Shown piece by piece: positions 43,203-52,189 of a stretch of 61,247 nucleotides of DNA. This stretch comes from Candidatus Colenecus caballi (lineage in GTDB: Bacteria; Bacteroidota; Bacteroidia; Bacteroidales; Bacteroidaceae): the NCBI GenBank assembly GCA_018065615.1, contig JAGHSY010000039.1, forward strand, positions 1-61,247, given 5' to 3'. Under the pieces are notes generated by a model. That model was not told the origin of the DNA. It worked only from the letters and a program-made list of their open reading frames with translations, and did not search any database. Positions within the stretch are counted from its first letter, which is position 1; every line of letters begins with the position of its first letter. The position numbers were made by a program, and so were the translations under genes.

Positions 43203-44312
43203 ATGAAAAGAGTATTCAAGTACATCATTGTAATCCTGATTGCAGCAGTGCTCATCGGAACATTCGTGTTCCTTTTCAGGAAATCCAAGCCCCAGGAAGT
43301 CAGGTATCAGGAACTGACAGCCGCACGTACGGACATTGCCCGCACCACCGTAATCACCGGCAAGATTGTGCCGCGCAATGAGGTCAACATCAAGCCCCAG
43401 ATAAACGGCATCATAGCCGAGATTTTCAAGGAGGCCGGCCAGACAGTCCAGAAGGATGAGGTCATTGCACGTCTGACTGTAATTCCCGACATGAATTCCC
43501 TGTCAGCCGCACAGAGCCGCGTACGTCTGTCTGACATCAACCTGAAACAGGTACAGGCCAACTATGACCGTGAAAAGTCCCTGTATGAAAGGAATCTGGT
43601 CAGCACCGAGGAGTTTGAAAAGGCCGAGCAGTCCCTGTCACAGGCCAAGGAAGAGCGCGCAGCCGCACAGGAGGCGCTTGAAGTGATCCGTGACGGCGTG
43701 TCATCAAGCAACGCCACATCAAGCTCGACACTTATCCGTTCGACAATATCGGGCCTTATTCTTGACATTCCGGTCAAAGTCGGAAACTCTGTAATCCAGG
43801 CCAACACCCTGAATGACGGCACGACAGTGGCCACAGTGGCCAACATGAACGACCTGATATTCGAAGGACAGATTGATGAGACCGAGGTCGGTTCGCTGTA
43901 TGAAAGCATGCCCCTTAAGATTTCAATAGGTGCCCTGCGCGACTTCAGCTGTGAAGCGCAGCTGGAATACATATCCCCAAAGGCCATTGAGAGCAACGGT
44001 TCCAACCAGTTCAAGGTCAAGGCCGCAGTCAGATCTGACGGTTCACAGACCATACGCTCGGGCTACAGTGCGAATGCTGAGATTGAACTTGAAAAGCTTG
44101 ACAGCGTACTGTCTGTTCCTGAAAGCGCGCTTGAATTTGTCAAGGACGAAATTTATGTCCAGGTAAGACAGGAGGACGGGACATACAAGCCTGTAATGAT
44201 TGAAACGGGCATCAGTGACGGGATAAACATACAGGTTCTGTCCGGACTGGAAGAGGGCGACATTGTACGCGGTCCCAAAATTATTGAAGACGGATCTGAA
44301 ACGCAGGAATAA
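43203..44312 (+). CDS. MacA/HlyD-type periplasmic adaptor of the ABC exporter
   Basis: 369 residues. One N-terminal membrane anchor ('YIIVILIAAVLIGTFVFLF'), then a lipoyl/barrel-sandwich half ('KIVPRNEVNIKPQINGIIAEIFKEAGQTV'), an alpha-helical hairpin with alternating Glu/Lys and Gln, the other barrel half, and a beta-barrel domain. It connects the permease pair to the TolC protein encoded one base downstream of its stop. Confidence 0.87.
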   Translation: MKRVFKYIIVILIAAVLIGTFVFLFRKSKPQEVRYQELTAARTDIARTTVITGKIVPRNEVNIKPQINGIIAEIFKEAGQTVQKDEVIARLTVIPDMNSLSAAQSRVRLSDINLKQVQANYDREKSLYERNLVSTEEFEKAEQSLSQAKEERAAAQEALEVIRDGVSSSNATSSSTLIRSTISGLILDIPVKVGNSVIQANTLNDGTTVATVANMNDLIFEGQIDETEVGSLYESMPLKISIGALRDFSCEAQLEYISPKAIESNGSNQFKVKAAVRSDGSQTIRSGYSANAEIELEKLDSVLSVPESALEFVKDEIYVQVRQEDGTYKPVMIETGISDGINIQVLSGLEEGDIVRGPKIIEDGSETQE

Positions 44313-44313
44313 C

Positions 44314-45639
44314 ATGATAATCACTACAGCAATTGCAGTTCTGGCATTGGCAATGCTCTTCTCAATGCCTCTTCATGCCCAGGAAGCATGGACTCTTGAA
44401 AGATGCATTGACTATGCACTTGAGAACAACATACAGGTCCGTCAGGGCAGCATCCAGACCGGCCAGCGTGAAATAGAATACACCAATGCAAGGAACAGCC
44501 GCCTGCCGGGCGTTTCTGCCGGTGCATCGGAGAACATGTCATTCGGACGCGGTCTTACCGCCAACAACACCTATGACAACACCAACACGACCAGCACGTC
44601 ATTCAACATTGGCGCTGACATGACCCTGTTTGCCGGAGGACGTCTGTCCGGTAACGTAAAGATGGCCGAACTGAGCCTTGAGACCGCTAAGAACGACCTT
44701 GAAAGAATAAAGGACGATGTCCGTGTCAGTGTGGCCCAGGCGTTTATCCAGATAGTGTATGACAGAAGCATACTTGAAGTTGCAAAGAACCAGGCAGGCA
44801 TAGACTCCATGCAGGTGGAACGCCTGCTTGCACTTGAAGAGACCGGACGCGCCAGTTCCGCCGAGGTATCTTCACAGAAGGCCACGCTGGCCCAGAGCCG
44901 TCTGTCTGTCACCCAGGCGGAAAACAACCTGCAGCTGGCAATACTGACGCTGACGCAGCTGCTGGAACTTCCTACACCAGAAGGGTTCGATGTTGTGGCT
45001 CCGTCAACTGAAGATCTTGATTTCAGCCCACTGGAATCACCGGAAAGCATTTATGAACAGGCCATAGGAATAAAGCCGTCCATACGGTCCGAGCAGCTCA
45101 AACTGCAGCAGGCCGAAAAGAACATAGACATAGCAAAAGGTTCGCTGTACCCCACCCTGTCACTGAGCGGAGGCGCAGGCACGAACTACTACACCACTTC
45201 AAAGTTCTCATCAGACCCGTTCGGAACACAGCTCAAGAACAATTTCAGCCAGTACATCGGACTCAATCTGAGCATTCCGGTATATTCACGCGGCCAGAAC
45301 CGCAACAGCATACGTTCCGCCCGTCTCAGCTATGACAACCAGCAGATGCAGCTTGATGCGGCCAAGAAGGCACTGTACAAGGAAATACAGCAGGCATATT
45401 TCAACGCCGTGGCATCGGAGAACAGATATGAAAGCAGCCAGGCCGTCGAGACCAGCGCCATGGAGTCATTTGAACTGGTCAGGGCCAAGTATGAAGGCGG
45501 CAAGGCCAGCATAACTGAATTCAACGAATCCAAGAACCGTCTGGTCACCGCCCAGGCCGATGTCCTCAAGTACCGTTATGAGTACCTGTTCAACACCGCC
45601 CTGCTGAACTTCTACAGGAATTCATCATTTGAATTTTAA
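44314..45639 (+). CDS. TolC-family outer-membrane efflux protein
   Basis: The start is ATG 44314, the one that gives a signal peptide (ITTAIAVLALAMLFSMPLHA); the earlier frame overlaps the adaptor gene. The 441-residue protein has the two repeated outer-membrane efflux halves with long helices ('AWTLERCIDYALENNIQVRQ', 'SIYEQAIGIKPSIRSEQLKL'). It is the exit duct for the MacAB-like exporter and closes the operon. Confidence 0.87.
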   Translation: MIITTAIAVLALAMLFSMPLHAQEAWTLERCIDYALENNIQVRQGSIQTGQREIEYTNARNSRLPGVSAGASENMSFGRGLTANNTYDNTNTTSTSFNIGADMTLFAGGRLSGNVKMAELSLETAKNDLERIKDDVRVSVAQAFIQIVYDRSILEVAKNQAGIDSMQVERLLALEETGRASSAEVSSQKATLAQSRLSVTQAENNLQLAILTLTQLLELPTPEGFDVVAPSTEDLDFSPLESPESIYEQAIGIKPSIRSEQLKLQQAEKNIDIAKGSLYPTLSLSGGAGTNYYTTSKFSSDPFGTQLKNNFSQYIGLNLSIPVYSRGQNRNSIRSARLSYDNQQMQLDAAKKALYKEIQQAYFNAVASENRYESSQAVETSAMESFELVRAKYEGGKASITEFNESKNRLVTAQADVLKYRYEYLFNTALLNFYRNSSFEF

Positions 45640-45662
45640 ATACTGATAAGTTGTTAGTTGGG

Positions 45663-45688
45663 AACGGGGCTACGGACAGTGCCCCGTT
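45663..45688 (+). terminator. Terminator of the MacAB-TolC-like operon
   Basis: AACGGGGC (45663-45670) and GCCCCGTT (45681-45688) form an 8-bp stem with a 10-base loop, followed by TCTGTTTTC. Confidence 0.75.
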
Positions 45689-45700
45689 TCTGTTTTCTTT

Positions 45701-45745
45701 CACAATTCAGGCTTTTAGTGGACTGGGATGAATTGAATCGTTCCG
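45701..45745 (+). repeat. Dispersed intergenic repeat, copy 2
   Basis: Aligns with 30557-30602 (CACAATTCAG, GTGGACTGGGAT, ATTGAATCGTT). Confidence 0.55.
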
Positions 45746-45752
45746 CCATTCC

Positions 45753-45855
45753 TTGGTACCACAATTCCGACTTGTAGGCCTTGCGGTGGTACCAACCCCG
45801 CAAAATCAGCCCCCTTGGTACCACTATCTGGGCTATAGCGAGTAAATATGGTACC
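45753..45855. repeat. Array of GGTACC-centred sites in alternating orientation
   Basis: TTGGTACCAC at 45753-45762, its exact reverse complement GTGGTACCAA at 45786-45795, TTGGTACCAC again at 45815-45824, and a weaker ATGGTACCGA at 45848. Spacing is about 29-33 bases. Between the TolC terminator and the small HTH gene no other gene is seen. Confidence 0.6.
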
Positions 45856-45999
45856 GAACTTTGGCAATGGCAAATGATTGCTTACGCACCAGCTTAACCG
45901 TACACAACAAAAATAAAGCGGCTCAGCGGAAATACTGCGAGGACGCACTTGCATGAATTCCGCGTTCTGACATATTCTGAATGCAAGTGTGTCCGTCAA

Positions 46000-46233
46000 A
46001 TGGGCAAGAGGTATACGCAGTTGCAGAAAAACGACATTCAAAGCCTGCTGCAGATTTACGAAGGCATTTTCACCAAATCCGGGCTGGAAAAACTTACAGG
46101 AATCCATCAGAAGCAGTTGTGGCATTACGCTATGGGACAGAGCAAACCAAGAGCCGCACAGCGCATGAAAATTGAGAATGCACTTCACAGGTTGGGCAAT
46201 GAACTGATTTCATTGTCATTCCAAAACATATGA
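46000..46233 (+). CDS. Small HTH protein, possibly a HicB-antitoxin remnant
   Basis: Start ATG 46000 gives 77 residues; the longer frame starts at TTG 45949. The sequence 'SGLEKLTGIHQKQLWHYAMGQ' followed by 'KPRAAQRMKIENALHRLG' is an XRE-like helix-turn-helix and resembles the C-terminal DNA-binding part of HicB antitoxins. No HicB-type N-terminal domain and no HicA gene are beside it, so it may be a truncated copy or a solo regulator. The GGTACC array upstream is a candidate binding region. Confidence 0.55.
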   Translation: MGKRYTQLQKNDIQSLLQIYEGIFTKSGLEKLTGIHQKQLWHYAMGQSKPRAAQRMKIENALHRLGNELISLSFQNI

Positions 46234-46242
46234 GTACATTTG
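46212..46242 (+). promoter_or_regulatory. Promoter of the M20 peptidase gene
   Basis: ATTG (46212-46215), 19 bases, TACATTTG (46235-46242). The ATG at 46247 is four bases further, so the mRNA may be leaderless. Confidence 0.62.
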
Positions 46243-46246
46243 GCAT

Positions 46247-47593
46247 ATGAAACAGTACATACAGGACAACAAGGAACGCTTCTTCCAGGAGCTGTTCTCC
46301 ATTCTGAGAATCCCTTCAATCAGTGCAAAACCTGAACACAGGCCTGACATGCGGCGGTGTGCCCAAAGGCTGGTGGAGCTCCTGCTGGAGGCCGGAGCCG
46401 ACAGCGCACAGGTTATGGAGACCGATGGCAATCCGGTCGTATTCGGACAGAAGACCATAAATCCGGACTGCAGGACCATACTTGTTTACGGCCACTATGA
46501 CGTACAGCCGGCCGAGCCTCTGGAAAAGTGGAACACCGACCCGTTCGAACCGGTAATCCATGATGACGCCATCTGGTGCCGCGGGGCCAACGATGACAAG
46601 GGACAGCTGTTCATGCACATCAAGGCCTTTGAATTTCTGGTACGCACAGGACAGCTCAGACATAATGTCAAGTTCATCTTTGAAGGTGAGGAGGAGACCG
46701 GAAGCGCATCGCTGCCAGCATTCATCAAAGCCAACAGGGAACTTCTCAAAGCTGACATCTGTCTTGTATCGGACACGACCATGATATCGGACAAAGTGCC
46801 GTCAATCAACTGCGGAATGCGCGGTCTGTCATACCTGGAAATCAAGGTTACCGGCCCCAACAAGGACCTGCATTCAGGCCATTACGGCGGTGCTGTTGCC
46901 AATCCCATCAACGTGCTCTGTGAAATGATAGCATCACTCATGGATAATGACAACCGGGTTACGGTACCGGGCTTCTATGACAGTGTCGTTGAACTGTCAC
47001 AGGCTGACCGTGACATGCTGGCGCGTGCGCCGTTTGACATGGATGAGTACATGAAGTTCCTGGATATAGATCAGGTCAAGGGAGAGAAGGGCTACACCAC
47101 CCTTGAGCGCACCGGCATACGTCCGTCACTTGACGTGTGCGGCATCTGGGGCGGCTACACAGGCCAGGGCGCCAAGACTGTCCTGCCAAGCACTGCCTGC
47201 GCCAAGATATCGGCCCGACTGGTCCCCAACCAGAAGAGCGCAGAAATCACAAAGCTCATATCGGACCACCTGAAACGCATTGCACCGCCCTGCGTCAAGG
47301 TTGAGATAACCCCGTATGAAAGCGGTGACGGATTCCTGATTCCCATCAATTCCGATGCATACAAGGCTGCCTCCAGAGCCATGATGGAAGTCTATGGCAT
47401 AGAGCCTGTCCCCAGCCGCGGCGGCGGCAGCATTCCCATTCTTGCCGAATTCCAGAAGGAACTGGGCATGGACCCGCTGCTCATGGGTTTCGGACTTGAA
47501 CGCGACACCATTCACAGCCCCAATGAGAGCTATCTGTTAAGACAGTTCTTTGCCGGTATGGAAAGCATTGCGCTGTTCTACCGCTATTACTGA
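46247..47593 (+). CDS. M20-family metallopeptidase (dipeptidase-like)
   Basis: 448 residues without a signal peptide, so cytosolic. Metal-binding motifs of M20: 'VYGHYDVQPAEP' (His, Asp), 'GANDDKGQLF' (Asp), 'FEGEEETGS' (catalytic Glu and metal Glu), and the dimerisation domain with 'LHSGHYGGAVANP'. This matches dipeptidases of the CNDP/PepV kind. It converges with the next gene with a seven-base overlap. Confidence 0.87.
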   Translation: MKQYIQDNKERFFQELFSILRIPSISAKPEHRPDMRRCAQRLVELLLEAGADSAQVMETDGNPVVFGQKTINPDCRTILVYGHYDVQPAEPLEKWNTDPFEPVIHDDAIWCRGANDDKGQLFMHIKAFEFLVRTGQLRHNVKFIFEGEEETGSASLPAFIKANRELLKADICLVSDTTMISDKVPSINCGMRGLSYLEIKVTGPNKDLHSGHYGGAVANPINVLCEMIASLMDNDNRVTVPGFYDSVVELSQADRDMLARAPFDMDEYMKFLDIDQVKGEKGYTTLERTGIRPSLDVCGIWGGYTGQGAKTVLPSTACAKISARLVPNQKSAEITKLISDHLKRIAPPCVKVEITPYESGDGFLIPINSDAYKAASRAMMEVYGIEPVPSRGGGSIPILAEFQKELGMDPLLMGFGLERDTIHSPNESYLLRQFFAGMESIALFYRYY

Positions 47594-48246
47594 ATGGAAT
47601 AAAGAATCTCTGTGGTCTCCAGTTTCCCGTCACGGTCATAAGTGTCGTGGCGCACATAGCCCACATCCTTGCAGTACCAGCTGTCATTCATGACCAGGCG
47701 GTTATGTCCGGGCCCTGATTCGTCCTTCATTTCACGCACCACCAGACAGTCAAATGTGCCGGCCGGAACACTGACTGTCTCCCGTCTCAGCACCTGGCGC
47801 GAATATATCCGGACAGTGTATTTCAACGGCCCCACCTTTGCCCATGACTCAACACAGGCCAGAGTGTCACCAGGCTCAATGTCAGCCGGCAGGACCGACG
47901 GGTCTCCCCAGCCTTCCGCATCAATGTGCGTGCGGGCTGAAATGTATGACGCCAGCGCATTTCCCATGTCAAGAGACACATTGCCGTCAGCATCGACATC
48001 GGTCTTCTCTACTACAGAATACATGAGCTTTCCGTTTGCCTTCAGAAAGTCCGATGTGGTCGTTACCGTGCCGTCTGCAGCCACACCGGTTACAGTCATG
48101 ACATGACGCCAGCGCAGTTTGCCGCTGTCAGCATATTTCCTGACATATTCCAGCCTGGCACCTTTCCTGCTGCAGAAATAGCCCTGGGCCTGCAGTGAAC
48201 CGCAGAGCAGGAAAAACGTGAAAATGAGTGCAAGTCTTTTTAACAT
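47587..48246 (-). CDS. Small exported protein, TapB/DUF3108-like
   Basis: Start ATG 48246 heads a signal peptide (LALIFTFFLLCGSLQAQG) and lies six bases after TACTTTTG (minus strand, 48260-48253). The longer frame would pass into the divergent promoter region. The 219-residue product has 'VPAGTFDCLVV', seen in periplasmic DUF3108/TapB-like proteins, and otherwise beta-rich sequence. It is divergent from the Ala-rich protein gene and overlaps the M20 gene end by seven bases. Function unknown. Confidence 0.7.
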   Translation of the reverse strand: MLKRLALIFTFFLLCGSLQAQGYFCSRKGARLEYVRKYADSGKLRWRHVMTVTGVAADGTVTTTSDFLKANGKLMYSVVEKTDVDADGNVSLDMGNALASYISARTHIDAEGWGDPSVLPADIEPGDTLACVESWAKVGPLKYTVRIYSRQVLRRETVSVPAGTFDCLVVREMKDESGPGHNRLVMNDSWYCKDVGYVRHDTYDRDGKLETTEILYSIQ

Positions 48247-48252
48247 TGAGTA

Positions 48253-48299
48253 CAAAAGTAAACTATTTATTCCGGAATGAAGGAATTTAAGTATATTTG
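48253..48299. promoter_or_regulatory. Divergent promoter region
   Basis: Minus-strand TACTTTTG (48260-48253) serves the TapB-like gene; plus-strand TATATTTG (48292-48299) serves the Ala-rich gene at 48322. The -33 boxes are weak. Confidence 0.55.
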
Positions 48300-48321
48300 C
48301 AGACCAACAAACCAATCAGTT

Positions 48322-49062
48322 ATGAAAAAATCTCTCATCCTTTTAGCATTGGCTGCCATTTGCGCAGCACCCGCAAACGCCCAGATTCTTGACAGACTTG
48401 CAAACAAAGCTCTGAATGCAGCGGAACGCGGCGTCTCCAAAGCAGTTGAAAAGAAGACCGAACAGGCCGCCCAGAAAGCCACAGAAAAAATACTTGGCGG
48501 AGCGGAAAAGGCCATTGACAAGCAGACAGACAAGGCTGCAGCAGCTGTCGAACAGGCAACCATCAATGCCACTCAGGCATACACCGATGCTGTAGTTGAA
48601 TCAGCAAACGCAATGAACGCATCGGCCGCAGAACTGAATGCAGCAACAGATGAACTGCGTCAGGCTAACGCCGCAGCAGGAGCATCGGCCGCAGCAGGAG
48701 CCAATCTCATGAGTTCATACATGACCCTGATGGGCGCAGGCACCCCCACTTATGAGGACAAGGGTGATGAAGTTGCCATGACATGGAAATACATCAACTT
48801 TGACCTTGCATGGACAGCAAAGTTCAAGGGTGACAAGTGCAGCAGTTCTATCATGTCATACACATTTGCAAGCCCAGAACTGGCAACCCAGTACTACCGC
48901 GAACAGATTGACGGCATGGACAAGAAGGAAGCCAAGAACTGGAGCGTGGACGGCAAGACCGTCAGTGAAGACAACACTGATGAATACGCCGACAAGGACA
49001 AGATTGCCGTCAAGGCAGCCATCCAGCAGCTTGTTCTGTCAATGGGCGGAAAACTTGAATAA
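48322..49062 (+). CDS. Secreted Ala-rich coiled-coil protein
   Basis: Start ATG 48322 gives a signal peptide (SLILLALAAICAAPANA). Residues of about 25-150 are rich in Ala, Lys, Glu and Gln with heptad character ('AVEKKTEQAAQKATEKILGG', then 'AVEQATINATQAYTDAVVE'), a likely coiled coil in the periplasm. The last about 90 residues are mixed and may form a small domain. No family is recognised. It has its own promoter and terminator. Confidence 0.68.
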   Translation: MKKSLILLALAAICAAPANAQILDRLANKALNAAERGVSKAVEKKTEQAAQKATEKILGGAEKAIDKQTDKAAAAVEQATINATQAYTDAVVESANAMNASAAELNAATDELRQANAAAGASAAAGANLMSSYMTLMGAGTPTYEDKGDEVAMTWKYINFDLAWTAKFKGDKCSSSIMSYTFASPELATQYYREQIDGMDKKEAKNWSVDGKTVSEDNTDEYADKDKIAVKAAIQQLVLSMGGKLE

Positions 49063-49080
49063 TTTGACAATTAACGGTGA

Positions 49081-49107
49081 AAGGCGACCGTCCGGCCGCC
49101 TTTTTTT
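49081..49107 (+). terminator. Terminator of the Ala-rich protein gene
   Basis: AAGGCG and CGCCTT pair around CCG/CGG steps, followed by seven T residues. Confidence 0.78.
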
Positions 49108-49135
49108 ATACCTTTAGGCAACAAATCGTTCCAAT

Positions 49136-51013
49136 ATGAAAAAATCTTTACTTATCCTCCTGTCTCTTGCATTTCCATGGGGGCTGTGTGCCCAGCAGAT
49201 ATATACCGTCAAATCACCGGACAGGAAGATTGCATTCGATCTGAAGCTGGACGGTACGCTCCAATATTCGGTCACAATTGACGGAAAGGCCGTCATTGAC
49301 TGGTCCCGTCTGGGCTACACAAGCGAAAATGCAGAATATGAGCCTGTCACGGCTCTGGCACCACGGTCCGGGAAGGCCATACGCAGCTCGGAGGAATGGC
49401 ATCCAATATGGGGAAAGCGTTCAGTCGTGAAGGCCAGATACAACTGGCAGGCATTCCATGTGGCAGGACCTTCAACTGACAACCTTGAAGTGCGCGTCTT
49501 CAATGACGGCGTGGCATTCCGCCTGTCAGCAATGAAGGACGGAATCTATGAGAATACCAGTTTCAACTTTGCAGGTGACTACACCGCATGGTACTACAAC
49601 GGCGAGCGTCACAACATCGGACCGGAACTTCTGTCCGAAGCCGCCGGAGAACGCCTTCCGCTGGCCACGATAAAGGTGTCCGATGACCTGTACCTGGCTC
49701 TGCATGAGGCCGATCTGCCTTATGACGGGTGGCCCATGAGACTCATGGCCGAAAAAGGGACAACCACTTTGAAGATTGCACCGGAAAAGATATCGGGATT
49801 CAAGGACGAATTCGTTGGAGCATTGCGCGTGCTCATGGTCGGAAAGACTCCCGGAGAACTGGTTGATTCACACCTGCTGGAACTGCTGAACCCTGAGGCC
49901 GATGGTGACTTCAGTTGGGTTACTCCCGGCGTTGACCTGTGGGACTGGCGCATTGACGGCGCCGTTTGGGACGGCTACCACTACGGCATGAACTATGACT
50001 CATGGGTGCGCATGGTGGACTTTGCCGCCCAGAACGGGTTCCGCAACCTGGTTCTGGACGCCAACTGGTACGGTCCCGAATTCGAGAAGGATTCCGACCC
50101 GACCAAGGGCGACAAGGCACGAGACGTGCAGCGCATAATAAAGTACGGAAAGGAAAAGGGCGTCGGACTGTGGCTCTACCTGAATGACGTAGCCGGCACC
50201 AACTACCCCATTGAAGAGACTCTTGCCCAGTACGAGCAGTGGGGTGCGGCTGGTGTCAAGTACGGCTTCATGAACGGCAACCCGCAGGAAAAGAACCGCA
50301 AGACACAGGACATAACCCGTCTTTGTGCAAAGCACCATCTTATGGTCGATTACCACGACTACCCCGTGCATCCGTTCGGACAGATGCGCACATGGCCAAA
50401 CGCCGTGACCCGCGAATACTGCAAGGCACAGCTTGACGGACGCCAGATATTCCAGCCCAAGACATTCGTGACATCGGCCTTTGTCAATATGGTGGCCGGT
50501 CCGGTTGACATGAACAACGGATTCATGGAACTGCATCAGGGACGCACCACGCGCAAGGACAACAACCAGGAGGTCCCGACCACAGTGACCGGTGAGATTG
50601 CCCGCACCCTGATCACATGGTCCGGCGCTACAGTCATTCCTGACATTCCGGAATACTACCGCCGCTACCCGCGCCTGCTGGAGTTCCTTGCCGCCGAAAA
50701 GCAGCCGTGGCAGGAAAGCAGGACCCTGCAGGGCGAAATTGGAGAATACATAGTCATGGCACGCCGGAACGCTGACGGAGACTGGCTGGTGGGCGCCGCC
50801 ACGAATGAGGAGTCCCGCACGCTAAGCATCGGACTGGATTTCCTTGGCAGGGGGAAATACACAGCTGTTATCAATACCGATGCATCCGACACAGATTTCC
50901 GCACCAACCGCGAGACTTTTGAGAACACAGAAATGACTGTGACCCGCAAGTCCACCGTCCAGCTCAGACTTGCTCCCGGAGGCGGTGCCTGCGTTCTTAT
51001 CAGGAAGCAATAG
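49136..51013 (+). CDS. Glycoside hydrolase family 97 enzyme
   Basis: 625 residues, signal peptide ending LCAQQ. GH97 plan: N-terminal beta-super-sandwich ('YTVKSPDRKIAFDLKL'), catalytic barrel ('WDWRIDGAVWDGYHYGMNYDSW', 'GFRNLVLDANWYG'), C-terminal beta domain. Many retaining GH97 enzymes have a K[VI]DF motif; here the matching place reads 'GVKYGFMNGN' with Gly for Asp. The following motif is 'VDYHDYPVHPFGQMRTWPN', and later 'FMELHQGR'. It is therefore placed in GH97, but substrate (alpha-glucoside or alpha-galactoside) and mechanism are left open. Exported, probably periplasmic. Confidence 0.85.
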   Translation: MKKSLLILLSLAFPWGLCAQQIYTVKSPDRKIAFDLKLDGTLQYSVTIDGKAVIDWSRLGYTSENAEYEPVTALAPRSGKAIRSSEEWHPIWGKRSVVKARYNWQAFHVAGPSTDNLEVRVFNDGVAFRLSAMKDGIYENTSFNFAGDYTAWYYNGERHNIGPELLSEAAGERLPLATIKVSDDLYLALHEADLPYDGWPMRLMAEKGTTTLKIAPEKISGFKDEFVGALRVLMVGKTPGELVDSHLLELLNPEADGDFSWVTPGVDLWDWRIDGAVWDGYHYGMNYDSWVRMVDFAAQNGFRNLVLDANWYGPEFEKDSDPTKGDKARDVQRIIKYGKEKGVGLWLYLNDVAGTNYPIEETLAQYEQWGAAGVKYGFMNGNPQEKNRKTQDITRLCAKHHLMVDYHDYPVHPFGQMRTWPNAVTREYCKAQLDGRQIFQPKTFVTSAFVNMVAGPVDMNNGFMELHQGRTTRKDNNQEVPTTVTGEIARTLITWSGATVIPDIPEYYRRYPRLLEFLAAEKQPWQESRTLQGEIGEYIVMARRNADGDWLVGAATNEESRTLSIGLDFLGRGKYTAVINTDASDTDFRTNRETFENTEMTVTRKSTVQLRLAPGGGACVLIRKQ

Positions 51014-51037
51014 CGGCTTTCTTTTTAAAAAAAGGTT

Positions 51038-51070
51038 AATGCACAACAGGGACAGTCCCTATTGTGCATT
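51038..51070 (+). terminator. Terminator of the GH97 gene
   Basis: AATGCACAA and TTGTGCATT form a perfect 9-bp stem, extended by AGGG/CCCT, followed by TTTTT. Confidence 0.85.
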
Positions 51071-51076
51071 TTTTAT

Positions 51077-51084
51077 TAAATTTG
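51077..51084 (+). promoter_or_regulatory. -7 element of the RND efflux operon
   Basis: TAAATTTG, 22 bases before the ATG at 51107; the terminator of the previous gene ends just upstream. Confidence 0.5.
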
Positions 51085-51106
51085 CAGAAATACTTCCAAC
51101 TGAATC

Positions 51107-52180
51107 ATGAACAAGACAACCAAATGGATACTGATAGCAGTCATCATCATCGGACTTGCTGTTTTGGGAATTTACCGTTTCAAACCTAAATCGAATTCTG
51201 ACATACCTTCAGCACCTGTTGCCGGTGCTCCAGCCGGACGTGGCGCCAGTACGCTGCTTGTCCGTCATGTAATAATGCAGCCCACAGAACTTGTTGACGG
51301 AATCAACATAAGCGGCAGCCTTATCCCCAATGAGGAAGTCAACCTTTCATTCGAGACATCGGGCAAGATAACAGGCATTTTCTTTGAAGAAGGTTCTTCC
51401 GTAAGAAAAGGTCAGGTTCTTGCCAAAATCAATGACGCTCCGCTGCAGGCCCAACTCAAGAAGCTTGAGGCCCAGTACCAGTCAACAAAGGACCGTCTGG
51501 ACCGCCAGAAGGCCCTGTATGAGAAGGAGGCCGTCAGTAAGGAAGCCTTCCAGGACGCGGAGGCCAACTACAACAAGCTTCAGGCCGATATTGAAGAAGT
51601 CAGGGCCAAGCTTGACCAGACAGAACTCAAGGCCCCGTTTGACGGAATCATCGGACTGCGTCAGGTCAGCGTAGGCGCATATGCGTCACCAAGCACAAAC
51701 GTGGCCACCCTGACCAATGTCCAGAAACTGAAGGTTGAATTTGCCATTCCAGAACGTTATGCAGGCGTACTTCAGAACGGAGCCAAGCTGACATTCACCG
51801 TTGAAGGCATTGATGAGACTTTTGAGGCCAAGGTCTATGCCACCAATTCTAAGGTCGATCAGGGCACACGCACATATCAGGTCCGCGCCATTTATGACAA
51901 CTCGAAAGGCAGGCTGGTTCCCGGCCGCTATGTCAGCGTAAGCCTTGACACCCGCGTCTTCCACAACACTCTGGCCGTACCCAGTGAAGCCATCATATCG
52001 GAAATGGGAATTGACAAGGTCTTCCTGTACAAAAGCGGCAGGGCCATTCCCCAGGAAATCACCAAAGGTCTGCGCACAGACGCGCAGGTGCAGGTCCTGA
52101 GCGGTCTGAACGTTGGCGACACCGTAATTACCAGCGGCACCATGCAGCTGCGTACCGGCATGAAGGTTGAACTGAAATAA
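51107..52180 (+). CDS. RND efflux periplasmic adaptor (MexA/AcrA type)
   Basis: 357 residues. An N-terminal membrane anchor ('WILIAVIIIGLAVLGIY') is followed by the lipoyl half 'GSLIPNEEVNLSFETSGKI', a helical hairpin ('QLKKLEAQYQSTKDRLDRQK'), and the second lipoyl half with 'LKAPFDGIIGLRQVSVGAY'. Adaptor for the RND pump encoded nine bases downstream. Confidence 0.88.
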   Translation: MNKTTKWILIAVIIIGLAVLGIYRFKPKSNSDIPSAPVAGAPAGRGASTLLVRHVIMQPTELVDGINISGSLIPNEEVNLSFETSGKITGIFFEEGSSVRKGQVLAKINDAPLQAQLKKLEAQYQSTKDRLDRQKALYEKEAVSKEAFQDAEANYNKLQADIEEVRAKLDQTELKAPFDGIIGLRQVSVGAYASPSTNVATLTNVQKLKVEFAIPERYAGVLQNGAKLTFTVEGIDETFEAKVYATNSKVDQGTRTYQVRAIYDNSKGRLVPGRYVSVSLDTRVFHNTLAVPSEAIISEMGIDKVFLYKSGRAIPQEITKGLRTDAQVQVLSGLNVGDTVITSGTMQLRTGMKVELK

Positions 52181-52189
52181 GCCCCGGAC

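Noticed and set aside
45715-46188. 157-codon minus-strand frame
   Set aside because: Runs through the GGTACC array and opposite the small HTH gene; no family features.
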